Assembly: GCA_030754475.1 (NCBI GenBank)
Contig: JASMAE010000122.1
Span: 1 to 5,123 of the forward strand
Reading direction: 5' to 3'
DNA from: Rhodospirillales bacterium
Lineage (GTDB): Bacteria > Pseudomonadota > Alphaproteobacteria > Rhodospirillales > JASLLV01
Length of the DNA stretch: 5,123 nucleotides
Shown: in pieces, positions 1-5,123 of the stretch
Numbering within the stretch: the stretch's first letter is position 1
Layout of the letters: every line of letters starts with the position of its first letter
Notes under the pieces: generated by a model
Told to the model about the DNA's origin: nothing
The model's database searches: none
Seen by the model: the letters and a program-made list of their open reading frames with translations, nothing else
Made by a program: the position numbers and the translations under genes

Positions 1-616
1 CGGCGTCGATCGCTCTCACATCGTGGACGCGCTGGGTGGCCACGTTCAAGATCTGGCGCTGCAGCCATTCGCGCTCGGTCTTGGCGAACTCGAGGCTGCC
101 CTGGGCGAGCCACACCTGATCCTCGCCCGGGCGGCGAATGAAGATCCCGTCCAGGCCGCCGCCGCCCAGGTTGTAGCGCGGGCGGCCCACCATCACCTCG
201 GCCAGCGTCGAGCCGTCCGTGCCCGTGAGGCGCACGAGCCTGGCGCGCGAGCGCGGGTTCGATGGATCGTCCAGCCAAACGCGCGGAAACCGCTCCGGTA
301 TCCGGGTCATGGGCTCGACCAGCCGGAGTTGCGACAGCTGGAGCGCCACCTTGCCGACCAGCTCGGCGTTCGCGGGGTACGCGTGCTTTTCCGCGACCAC
401 CCAGCCCGCCTCGGTGCGCTTCATGGTGAGCTTGCCGTCGCTGTGTTCGACTTCGATCCCGGCGACGTCGGCGAGCCTGTCTTCGAGGCCTGCGAACAGC
501 CGCTCCTCGAGCAGGGGCGATACCGCGAAACGGTAGTGCTGGGCGACGCCGAAGACCGCGGCCACCACCACCAGGATCGTGGCGACGGCGAGTCCGATGA
601 TCGTGTTGGGCCTCAT
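1..616 (-). CDS. DUF4340 domain membrane-anchored protein (3' end cut by window edge)
   Basis: The frame is open from the ATG at 614-616 to the left edge, giving 205 residues without a stop; the C-terminal part lies outside the window. A hydrophobic segment at residues 5-24 (IIGLAVATILVVVAAVFGVA) acts as an uncleaved N-terminal anchor, with the rest probably periplasmic. The body has the DUF4340 pattern: a 'GWVVAEKHAYPAN' stretch at residues 71-83, a short helix (VGKVALQLSQLRLVEPM), then a beta-rich 'LVRLTGTDGSTLAEVMVG' segment and 'GLDGIFIRRPGEDQVWLAQG' at 154-173. DUF4340 proteins are commonly encoded directly after GldG-family genes, as here (39-bp gap), and are presumed accessory parts of that transporter; the biochemical role is unknown. 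The start is supported by GGAAAGG nine bases upstream, but a stronger ribosome-binding site serves a tiny overlapping frame (see 613-639). Family call is by pattern recognition only. Confidence 0.85.
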   Translation of the reverse strand, partial: MRPNTIIGLAVATILVVVAAVFGVAQHYRFAVSPLLEERLFAGLEDRLADVAGIEVEHSDGKLTMKRTEAGWVVAEKHAYPANAELVGKVALQLSQLRLVEPMTRIPERFPRVWLDDPSNPRSRARLVRLTGTDGSTLAEVMVGRPRYNLGGGGLDGIFIRRPGEDQVWLAQGSLEFAKTEREWLQRQILNVATQRVHDVRAIDA

Positions 617-639
617 GCTCGCGAACCTTTCCGATTCAT
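613..639 (-). other. 8-codon mini-ORF overlapping the DUF4340 gene start (possible coupling leader)
   Basis: In the 39-bp gap after the GldG-like gene, the best Shine-Dalgarno sequence (AAGGAGGAAGG) lies directly before an ATG at 637-639. That ATG opens the frame MNRKGSRA and stops at 613-615. Its TGA overlaps the ATG of the DUF4340 gene as ATGA, the classic stop-start overlap of translationally coupled genes. The upstream ATG is out of frame with the DUF4340 gene, so it cannot be an alternative start. The mini-ORF may be translated to deliver ribosomes to the next start, or the strong SD may simply act at long range. No peptide function is implied. Confidence 0.35.
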
Positions 640-655
640 CCTTCCTCCTTCGGCC

Positions 656-2602
656 TCAGCCGGCGGGAGTACCGCGGCCGTACCGCCGCCGCCTGGCCAC
701 GGCGAGGATCACCGCGATCACGCTGACGAGCGCCGGAACGGCCCAGATGTTGACGACGCGGATGAAGGTCATCAAGGCCTCGACGTCCTTGCGCAACTCA
801 TGCTGGACGTCGCGGAGCTGGCGGCGGATCGAGACCAATTCCTTGCGGAAGTTGTCGATCGTCGTCCGTTGCTCGGCTGTGAGTACGATCGTGCCCCGGC
901 CCGTGTCGAGCCGGAATTCGCCGAGCTTCTTTTCGGTTTCCTCGCGCTTGGCCAGCAGCTCTTGTTCGGTCTTGCGGAAACGCGCCGCGGCGTCGCGCTG
1001 CATGGCGTCGACCCGATGGAAGGGGCGTACCGACAGCCCGCGGCTCCTGAGACCGATGAGCGCATCGCTGCCGGCCAGGTTGTCGAGCACGTTGATCACG
1101 AAGTCGGCGTTGTTGGCGATGGGGACCGAGATGCCTTGGCCGAACATGTTTCGCGGCTGCATCCAGAACCGCTCCTCGAGGATGTCGACGTCGGCGACCA
1201 CCACCAGGTGGACCGCACCGTCGGAACGGGCGCGGTGCGGGCGCGCCGCCTCGTCCTCGGGCTTCTCTGCGGCCTCGTCGGCGCTGTGATCGTCCGCCGT
1301 TTCGTCCTCGTCTTCGGTCTCCTCGGGCGGCGGTCCGTCGGGAAAGGCGCTTTCGATGGGGCCTTGGAATCGGGCCGCGAGGGTGAAGGCGCGGTTTTCG
1401 GACTTGAAGTCCTTGAGGAGCTGCACCGGATCGGGAAGTCTGAAGCGCACGGAGTCGGCTTCGATTCCCATGGCATCGGTGCCGGACGTGATGAGCGGCG
1501 TGAGCCCGAGCGCGGAGCCTTCTTTCACCGCCAGATGCCCGGCGCCGGCCAGGATCACGCTGTTGATGCGGTCGGTGACCACGTCGTCGGCGTTGAAGTT
1601 TTGCGCGCGCAGGTCCATCCAAAGGATGAAGTCGGCCGTCGAGGCGCGGGCGCCTCGAACGTTGACCCGGACCGCGGTCGAGCGGTCGCCCACCACCTCG
1701 TCGGCCGAGAATTCCACGCCCCAGGCCTCAAAAAGCTTGGCGAGAGCCGACTTGTTCGAAAGCGAGCCTTGCGCGACGGCCTGCTGGGCCGCCGACTGGT
1801 AGTGCGGATCGACGAAGAACAGCGCCTTGCCGCCGCCAACCACGTACTGATCGATCGCATACAGGGTCGCCTCAGCGAGCTGGTCGGGATGGACGACCAT
1901 CAACACGTCGACGTCTTCGTCGATCGCGTCCGCCTTCGCGTGCAGTGTTCTGATCTCGAAGAACTGCTTCATCTGCTGGGCCACCGGCCACGGCATCCAG
2001 CCCTTTGCCGGATCCTGTTCGAGGCGCAGCGATCCGACGATGCCCACCACCTTCTTCTTCGGGTTCGCGAGATCGAAGATGAGCCGCGTCAAGTCGTACT
2101 CGAGGAACGGCTCTCGCGCCGGATCGAAAAAGGCAATGTATTCGCGGTCGTCGGTGCTATTCCGCGCCGCAAGACCGAAGTAGCCGCGGTCTCCGGCATC
2201 GTTCACCAACACGCCTTGCAGACCGAACGAGACCGCCTCGTCTTCTTCGGCCGAGTAGGGGTCTGGATTGTAGACCTCGAGCCACAGCATTCCGTTCGAG
2301 AGACTCACGTAGTGGTCGAGAAAATCGCGCACGCGCGACGCATAGCTCCCGAAACCGCTGTCCCCGGAAATCGTCCGCGAGATGTAGAACCGTAGCTTGA
2401 TCGGCTCGTCGATGGTGGCGAGCACCTTTTTCGTGCCGTCGGAAACCGTGAACAGGCGGTTTGCGGTGAGATCGAGCCGCAGCGGCGGGATCGTGGTCGT
2501 CGAAAATACGTTCAGGGAGACGAACAGGATGATGGCCAGAACGACGCCTGCGCCGGCCAGCGTGCCGCGTTCGAGCGAGTAAAGCCACTTGAAACCCCTC
2601 AT
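656..2602 (-). CDS. gldG: GldG-family ABC transporter auxiliary protein (ABC_transp_aux)
   Basis: A 648-residue protein anchored at both ends: hydrophobic helices at about 15-34 (AGAGVVLAIILFVSLNVFS) and 619-636 (IWAVPALVSVIAVILAVA, then RRRR). The large middle part is therefore probably periplasmic. Family hallmarks are 'RLDLTANRLFTVSDGTKKVLATIDEPIKLRFYIS' split across residues 42-75, the ABC_transp_aux core at about 180-400 ('KKVVGIVGSL', 'VDVLMVVHPDQL', 'QYVVGGGKALFFVDP'), and 'NNADFVINVLDNLAG' with 'IGLRSRG' at 497-522. An acidic, low-complexity insert lies at about 424-460, and a charged predicted coiled coil at about 541-612 precedes the last helix. It follows the permease after 3 bp, with its SD (AGGAAGGGGG) inside the permease end. 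In this family the protein partners the GldA/GldF-type transporter; its molecular role is not established. The symbol denotes the family; no gliding function is implied. Confidence 0.92.
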   Translation of the reverse strand: MRGFKWLYSLERGTLAGAGVVLAIILFVSLNVFSTTTIPPLRLDLTANRLFTVSDGTKKVLATIDEPIKLRFYISRTISGDSGFGSYASRVRDFLDHYVSLSNGMLWLEVYNPDPYSAEEDEAVSFGLQGVLVNDAGDRGYFGLAARNSTDDREYIAFFDPAREPFLEYDLTRLIFDLANPKKKVVGIVGSLRLEQDPAKGWMPWPVAQQMKQFFEIRTLHAKADAIDEDVDVLMVVHPDQLAEATLYAIDQYVVGGGKALFFVDPHYQSAAQQAVAQGSLSNKSALAKLFEAWGVEFSADEVVGDRSTAVRVNVRGARASTADFILWMDLRAQNFNADDVVTDRINSVILAGAGHLAVKEGSALGLTPLITSGTDAMGIEADSVRFRLPDPVQLLKDFKSENRAFTLAARFQGPIESAFPDGPPPEETEDEDETADDHSADEAAEKPEDEAARPHRARSDGAVHLVVVADVDILEERFWMQPRNMFGQGISVPIANNADFVINVLDNLAGSDALIGLRSRGLSVRPFHRVDAMQRDAAARFRKTEQELLAKREETEKKLGEFRLDTGRGTIVLTAEQRTTIDNFRKELVSIRRQLRDVQHELRKDVEALMTFIRVVNIWAVPALVSVIAVILAVARRRRYGRGTPAG

Positions 2603-2605
2603 CGC

Positions 2606-3340
2606 TCAAGCCCCCTTCCTGAACTCGACGATGGCGACGTTGACGAACAGCGCAAACCCGATCACGGAAGCGAAGAAGATCAGGTCCTTCAGGTCGATCA
2701 CCCCCTTGGCGATGTTCGCGAAGTGGGTGAGGAAGCTCATGCTCGCGATCACGTCGACGAAAAACACGGGCGCCCAGCCCCGGAAGAACGCGAGCACGAT
2801 CTCGAGTCCGCTGGTGAGGAACAGAAAGCAAAGCGCCGCCGCGACGACAAAGGCGATCACCTGGTTGCGGGTCAGCGCCGAGGCGCAGGCGCCGATCGCG
2901 AGATAGGCCCCGGCCATCAAGATGCTTCCCACGTAGCCCGCCACGATGACGCCGTTGTCCGGATCGCCCAGGTAGTTGACCGTGATCCATACCGGGAAGG
3001 TGAGCGCCACCGCGGCGGCGACGAACGCCCAGGCCGCGAGAACCTTGCCCACGACGGCCTGCGTCGTGGAAATGGGAAGCGTCATCAGCACTTCGATCGT
3101 TCCCGATTTCCGTTCCTCGGCCCAAAGACGCATGGTCACCGCGGGGATCAGGAACAGATAGAGCCAGGGATGGAAGAAGAAGAAGGATTGGAGGTCGGCC
3201 TGCCCACGGCCGAAGAAGTTGCCCATGTAGAAGGTGAGCGCGCCGGTAAGGCCAAGGAAGATGACGATGAACACGTACGCGAGCGGGGTTGAAAAGTAGG
3301 CTTGGAACTCTCTTCGGAATATGACGAGCGTGTTGGCCAT
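2606..3340 (-). CDS. ABC-2 type transporter permease, GldF-like
   Basis: A 244-residue inner-membrane protein with about six hydrophobic helices, near residues 20-40, 56-72, 98-120, 131-152, 160-187 and 219-237. It starts with the typical permease amphipathic stretch 'VIFRREFQAYFSTPLAYVF'. Between helices 2 and 3 it carries 'MRLWAEERKSGTIEVLMTLPI' split over residues 70-90, the best-known ABC-2 exporter signature, which contacts the ATPase. Size and motif fit the GldF/CcmB-like permease type. It would form the membrane channel with the ATPase encoded 27 bp upstream, probably as a dimer, assisted by the GldG-like protein encoded 3 bp downstream. The ATG start is supported by GGAGAA about 8 bases upstream. 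The substrate cannot be read from the sequence. Confidence 0.93.
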   Translation of the reverse strand: MANTLVIFRREFQAYFSTPLAYVFIVIFLGLTGALTFYMGNFFGRGQADLQSFFFFHPWLYLFLIPAVTMRLWAEERKSGTIEVLMTLPISTTQAVVGKVLAAWAFVAAAVALTFPVWITVNYLGDPDNGVIVAGYVGSILMAGAYLAIGACASALTRNQVIAFVVAAALCFLFLTSGLEIVLAFFRGWAPVFFVDVIASMSFLTHFANIAKGVIDLKDLIFFASVIGFALFVNVAIVEFRKGA

Positions 3341-3367
3341 GGGACGTTTCTCCGGGCTCGCGTCGCG

Positions 3368-4303
3368 TCAGTGCCCGACGGTGAGGCGGTAGAACACCTC
3401 GTCGAGTTCGCCGCGCTCGGCAAACAACTCGTTGACCGCCAAGCCGGCGCTTCGGACCCGTTCACTGACCTCGTGGACGATCGGCCGGCCGTCGTGGGGA
3501 ACCGCGACAAGCGTCGTCGTCCCGTGCTCGGGTTCGGCGACCTCGACCCGCGCGACCTCGGCCATCTGTTCGATCTGGCTTTTCGCTTCCGTCGCGAGTT
3601 CGGCGCCGAGACGGATGGTAACCGCGTTGTGGTGCGTGGACCGGCGCCGCAGTTCCGCAGGAGAGCCGTCGAAGACCACCCGCCCGGCGGCGATGATCAC
3701 GGCGCGCGTGCAGACCGCTTCCACCTCTTCGAGGATGTGGGTGGAGATCACAATCGCCTTGTCCGGGCTCATGTCGCGGATCAGGGACCGGACCTGGCGT
3801 TTTTGGTTGGGATCGAGCCCGTCCGTGGGCTCGTCGAGGATGAGGACCTCGGGGTCGTGCAGCATCGCCTGGGCGAGGCCGACCCGGCGTTTGAACCCCT
3901 TGGACAGCGTATCGATCGGCTGATGGAGGACGCCTTCAAGCTCGACCGTCGCCACTGCGCGCTGAATGAGGGGCGAGGCGGCCTCACGCGTGAAGCCGCG
4001 GGCTTGGGCGATGAAGGTGAGATAATCGATCGTGGACATGTCGCCGTACAACGGCGCGCCTTCGGGCAGGTAGCCGATGTGGCGCCGGGCGGCGATCGGA
4101 TCCGCGGCGACGTCGTGCCCGCAGACTTCGATCGTTCCTGCTGTCGGCGGAAGATAGCCGGTCACCATCCGCATGGTGGTGGATTTGCCGGCGCCGTTGG
4201 GGCCGAGGAATCCGAGCACCTCGCCGCGGGCGACCTTCATCGAAACGCCATCGACGGCGGTGATGGCTCCGAATCGCTTGGTCAGGTCCGATATGGCGAT
4301 CAT
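3368..4303 (-). CDS. ABC transporter ATP-binding protein, GldA-like
   Basis: A 311-residue cytoplasmic ATPase that powers the permease encoded next. Motifs in order: Walker A GPNGAGKST (34-42), Q-loop region 'IGYLPEGAPLYGDMS' (76-90) with Glu81 where many ABC ATPases have Gln, signature 'LSKGFKRRVGLAQAM' (133-147), Walker B 'VLILDEPT' (153-160), D-loop 'GLDP' (162-165) and H-loop 'STH' with His189. A C-terminal extension of about 90 residues (220-311), beta-alpha in character and ending 'ELDEVFYRLT', is typical of ABC-2 exporter ATPases of the GldA/CcmA/DrrA type. Full length for the family, so intact. It is first in the four-gene operon; the ATG start has GGGAG a few bases upstream and leads straight into the first beta strand (IAISDLTKRFG). 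Upstream lies a promoter overlapped by a CIRCE-like operator. Confidence 0.95.
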   Translation of the reverse strand: MIAISDLTKRFGAITAVDGVSMKVARGEVLGFLGPNGAGKSTTMRMVTGYLPPTAGTIEVCGHDVAADPIAARRHIGYLPEGAPLYGDMSTIDYLTFIAQARGFTREAASPLIQRAVATVELEGVLHQPIDTLSKGFKRRVGLAQAMLHDPEVLILDEPTDGLDPNQKRQVRSLIRDMSPDKAIVISTHILEEVEAVCTRAVIIAAGRVVFDGSPAELRRRSTHHNAVTIRLGAELATEAKSQIEQMAEVARVEVAEPEHGTTTLVAVPHDGRPIVHEVSERVRSAGLAVNELFAERGELDEVFYRLTVGH

Positions 4304-4369
4304 CGCTCCCGCCGCTTCTTGTGCGACCCGCGTCTCGGCTTTGCCGAAGGGGCCGATTGCAGTTCGGTT

Positions 4370-4396
4370 TTGGCACTGTTCAACCGAGAGTGCTAG
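4370..4396 (-). promoter_or_regulatory. CIRCE-like operator (HrcA binding site candidate)
   Basis: The plus strand reads TTGGCACTG, 9 bases, then GAGTGCTAG. The known CIRCE consensus bound by the heat-shock repressor HrcA is TTAGCACTC-N9-GAGTGCTAA. The arms here match 7 of 9 and 8 of 9 positions, and the spacer is exactly nine. Read on the minus strand the element begins right after the -10 hexamer of the ABC operon promoter and covers the expected start site, so bound HrcA would block that promoter. It is about 219 bp from the hsp20 start codon and some 86 bp upstream of the hsp20 promoter candidate, so the ABC operon is the likelier target. No hrcA gene is in the window. Confidence 0.65.
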
Positions 4397-4425
4397 GAAA
4401 TAGGTTCGCGCCTGGGCGTCGTCAA
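4397..4425 (-). promoter_or_regulatory. Sigma-70-type promoter for the ABC operon
   Basis: On the minus strand TTGACG (4425-4420) matches five of six bases of the -35 consensus. It is followed by a 17-bp spacer and TATTTC (4402-4397), a moderate -10 hexamer (TAT plus weak 3' half). The start site would fall near 4390, inside the CIRCE-like element, leaving a leader of about 87 nt before the ATPase start codon. Position, spacing and the abutting operator all agree; strength is not known. Confidence 0.6.
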
Positions 4426-4482
4426 GGGCGGTTGCGATTTCTTGACGCCTGGTCGGAGGCTGAATGTTTCGGGGCGCAAAGG

Positions 4483-4511
4483 CTTGCGGAACCGTTTCCG
4501 CGCTCCTAGAT
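4483..4511 (+). promoter_or_regulatory. RpoH (sigma-32)-like promoter for hsp20
   Basis: CTTG at 4483-4486, an 18-bp spacer, then CCTAGAT at 4505-4511. This fits the alphaproteobacterial heat-shock promoter pattern CTTG-N17/18-CYTATNT, with one mismatch in the -10 part (G for T). The start site would be near 4517-4519, just where the structured leader begins. The motif is short, so a chance match is possible; its placement before a small heat-shock gene raises its credibility. As an ordinary sigma-70 site (TTGCGG-N17-TAGATC) it would be poor. Confidence 0.45.
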
Positions 4512-4544
4512 CATTGCCGTCGGATGCCGAACTCGGGTCCGGCT

Positions 4545-4571
4545 GGCCGGATCGGATGGTCCGATCGGGCC
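4545..4571 (+). other. Stable hairpin in the hsp20 leader
   Basis: GGCC-G-GATCGGA, loop TGG, TCCGATC-G-GGCC: seven perfect pairs around a 3-base loop, one G-G mismatch, then four more pairs. There is no T-run after it, so it does not look like an intrinsic terminator. It lies between the predicted hsp20 transcription start and the ribosome-binding-site hairpin. ROSE-type leaders commonly have such stable 5' stems that stay folded while the last hairpin melts. Confidence 0.6.
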
Positions 4572-4582
4572 GAAGCAAACTC

Positions 4583-4609
4583 TGCATATTGCTTCAATAG
4601 GAGGATGTG
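4583..4609 (+). promoter_or_regulatory. ROSE-like RNA thermometer hairpin masking the hsp20 ribosome-binding site
   Basis: The hsp20 SD, AGGAGG (4599-4604, 10 bases before the ATG), can fold back on ATTGCT (4588-4593) across a 5-base loop TCAAT. Pairs are U-A, C-G, an opposed G-G, U-A and U-G, and the stem is then extended by TGCAT (4583-4587) with ATGTG (4605-4609), including wobble pairs. ROSE thermometers, known upstream of alphaproteobacterial and enterobacterial small heat-shock genes, have a conserved U(U/C)GCU motif pairing imperfectly with the SD through just such a G-G contact. The hairpin would block translation at low temperature and open on heating. The whole leader (about 4516-4614, with the stem at 4545-4571 and a possible GCCG/CGGC stem at 4516-4543) has the size expected for ROSE. 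Confidence 0.7.
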
Positions 4610-4614
4610 TAGCC

Positions 4615-5100
4615 ATGACGACCTTTGATTTCTCGCCCCTGTTCCGCTCCACGGTCGGATTCGACCGCCTCGTCAGCCTTCTCGAGGCGAGCGCCCAACG
4701 GGCCGAGACGATTCCCAACTACCCGCCCTACGACATCGAGGTGACGGGAGAAGACGCGTATCGCATCTCGATCGCGCTTGCCGGTTTCACGGAGGACGAT
4801 CTGAACATCGAGGAGCGCGAGGGCGTTCTCTCCGTCGTCGGCGAGCGCCGCGACGAAGACGACCAAGCGCGGTACCTGCACCGCGGTATCGCGACCCGTG
4901 CGTTCGAACGCCGATTCCAACTCGCGGACCACGTGCGGGTCGCGGGCGCGACCTTGCGCAACGGGACGCTCGATATCGACCTCGTGCGCGAGGTGCCCGA
5001 AGAGATGAAGCTGCGGCGCATCGCGATCACGACCACGGAACCCGCCGAGGCCGCCTCCAAGGCTAAGAAGCTGGTTTCCGGCGAATCGAAGGCCGCCTGA
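4615..5100 (+). CDS. hsp20: Hsp20 small heat-shock protein (alpha-crystallin family, class A/IbpA-like)
   Basis: A complete 161-residue cytoplasmic holdase chaperone that binds unfolding proteins during heat stress. The N-terminus 'FSPLFRSTVGFDRL' (6-19) is characteristic of the IbpA/rhizobial class A group. The alpha-crystallin domain starts around 'NYPPYDIEVTGEDAYRIS' (35-52) and continues through 'ALAGFTEDDLNIE' (54-66) and 'YLHRGIATRAFERRFQLADHV' (split across 87-107). It ends with 'GATLRNGTLDIDL' (111-123), the family A-x-x-x-N-G-x-L signature. An I-x-I-type motif (RRIAI, 134-138) for oligomer contacts follows, then a charged Ala/Lys-rich tail. Length is normal. The ATG at 4615 is preceded by AGGAGG with a 10-base spacing. 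The gene is divergent from the ABC operon and carries its own RpoH-like promoter and ROSE-like leader. Confidence 0.97.
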   Translation: MTTFDFSPLFRSTVGFDRLVSLLEASAQRAETIPNYPPYDIEVTGEDAYRISIALAGFTEDDLNIEEREGVLSVVGERRDEDDQARYLHRGIATRAFERRFQLADHVRVAGATLRNGTLDIDLVREVPEEMKLRRIAITTTEPAEAASKAKKLVSGESKAA

Positions 5101-5123
5101 CTTAAGGTGGCGCGCGAAGGGCG

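Larger units (their letters stand above)
4304..4614. other. Divergent intergenic regulatory region
   Basis: This 311-bp spacer separates the leftward ABC operon from the rightward hsp20 gene; no convincing gene was found in it. From left to right it contains a leader of about 87 nt for the ABC operon (with a small TCGGC-TTT-GCCGA hairpin at 4335-4347), a CIRCE-like operator (4370-4396), a minus-strand promoter (4397-4425), an unassigned stretch (about 4426-4482), an RpoH-like plus-strand promoter (4483-4511) and a structured ROSE-like leader (about 4516-4614). Each is listed separately with its own confidence. Confidence 0.8.

Noticed and set aside
23..2395. A 790-codon open frame on the plus strand antisense to the DUF4340 and GldG-like genes
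   Set aside because: It lies opposite two genes with clear family motifs, has a composition rich in His, Arg, Asp and Gly typical of antisense frames in GC-rich DNA, shows no recognisable domain, and lacks a convincing ribosome-binding site.
3302..4396. A 364-codon plus-strand open frame antisense to the ATPase
   Set aside because: The opposite strand carries a textbook ABC ATPase with all motifs; this frame is a GC-driven shadow and also runs through the CIRCE-like element.
4442..4470. TTGACG at 4442-4447 as a plus-strand -35 for hsp20
   Set aside because: No acceptable -10 hexamer is found 16-18 bases downstream (only AATGTT/TGTTTC-like sequence); the RpoH-like site at 4483-4511 fits better.
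4545..4571. The strong hairpin read as an intrinsic terminator
   Set aside because: It has no following T-run on either strand and lies inside the hsp20 leader; a structural role in the thermometer leader fits better.
4605..4628. ATG at 4605 as an alternative start or upstream frame in the hsp20 leader
   Set aside because: It touches the SD with no spacing, is out of frame with hsp20 and stops after seven codons; the ATG at 4615 has proper spacing and begins the conserved N-terminus.
5101..5123. The 23 bases after the hsp20 stop
   Set aside because: Too short to show a terminator or another gene; nothing can be supported.

Overview
The window is GC-rich bacterial chromosomal DNA with tightly packed genes, no mobile elements and no RNA genes. 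The small heat-shock protein at the right end resembles the class A (IbpA/rhizobial HspA) group. Its leader looks like a ROSE-type RNA thermometer and its promoter fits an alphaproteobacterial RpoH pattern. Together these suggest a proteobacterium, most likely an alphaproteobacterium; this is inference from family resemblance, not from a marker gene.

Layout: four genes run leftward (minus strand) from about 4303 to beyond the left edge. In transcription order they are an ABC-type ATPase (3368-4303), a six-helix ABC-2 type permease of the GldF kind (2606-3340), a membrane-anchored GldG-family auxiliary protein (656-2602), and the first 205 residues of a DUF4340 membrane-anchored protein (start 616, cut by the window edge). 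The gaps are 27, 3 and 39 bp, so they form one operon. By family this is a GldA/GldF/GldG-like ABC transporter with a DUF4340 partner. In Bacteroidetes, GldAFG is linked to gliding; outside that phylum the substrate is unknown, and nothing here shows gliding machinery. On the opposite strand a complete Hsp20 gene (4615-5100) reads rightward.

The 311-bp divergent spacer (4304-4614) is the most interesting part. Facing left, a good sigma-70-type promoter (-35 at 4420-4425, 17-bp spacer, -10 at 4397-4402) is followed at once by a CIRCE-like inverted repeat (4370-4396; 15 of 18 arm positions match the HrcA operator, with the exact 9-bp spacer). It lies over the predicted start site of the ABC operon, the usual arrangement of HrcA-repressed heat-shock operons. 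Facing right, an RpoH-like promoter (4483-4511) would start a leader of about 97 nt. Its last hairpin masks the AGGAGG ribosome-binding site with a TTGCT motif, as in ROSE thermometers. Both divergent units therefore appear to be heat- or protein-stress-controlled by three different mechanisms. That would place this poorly understood GldG/DUF4340 ABC system in a stress regulon. All of these regulatory calls rest on motif reading by eye and need experimental or comparative checks.
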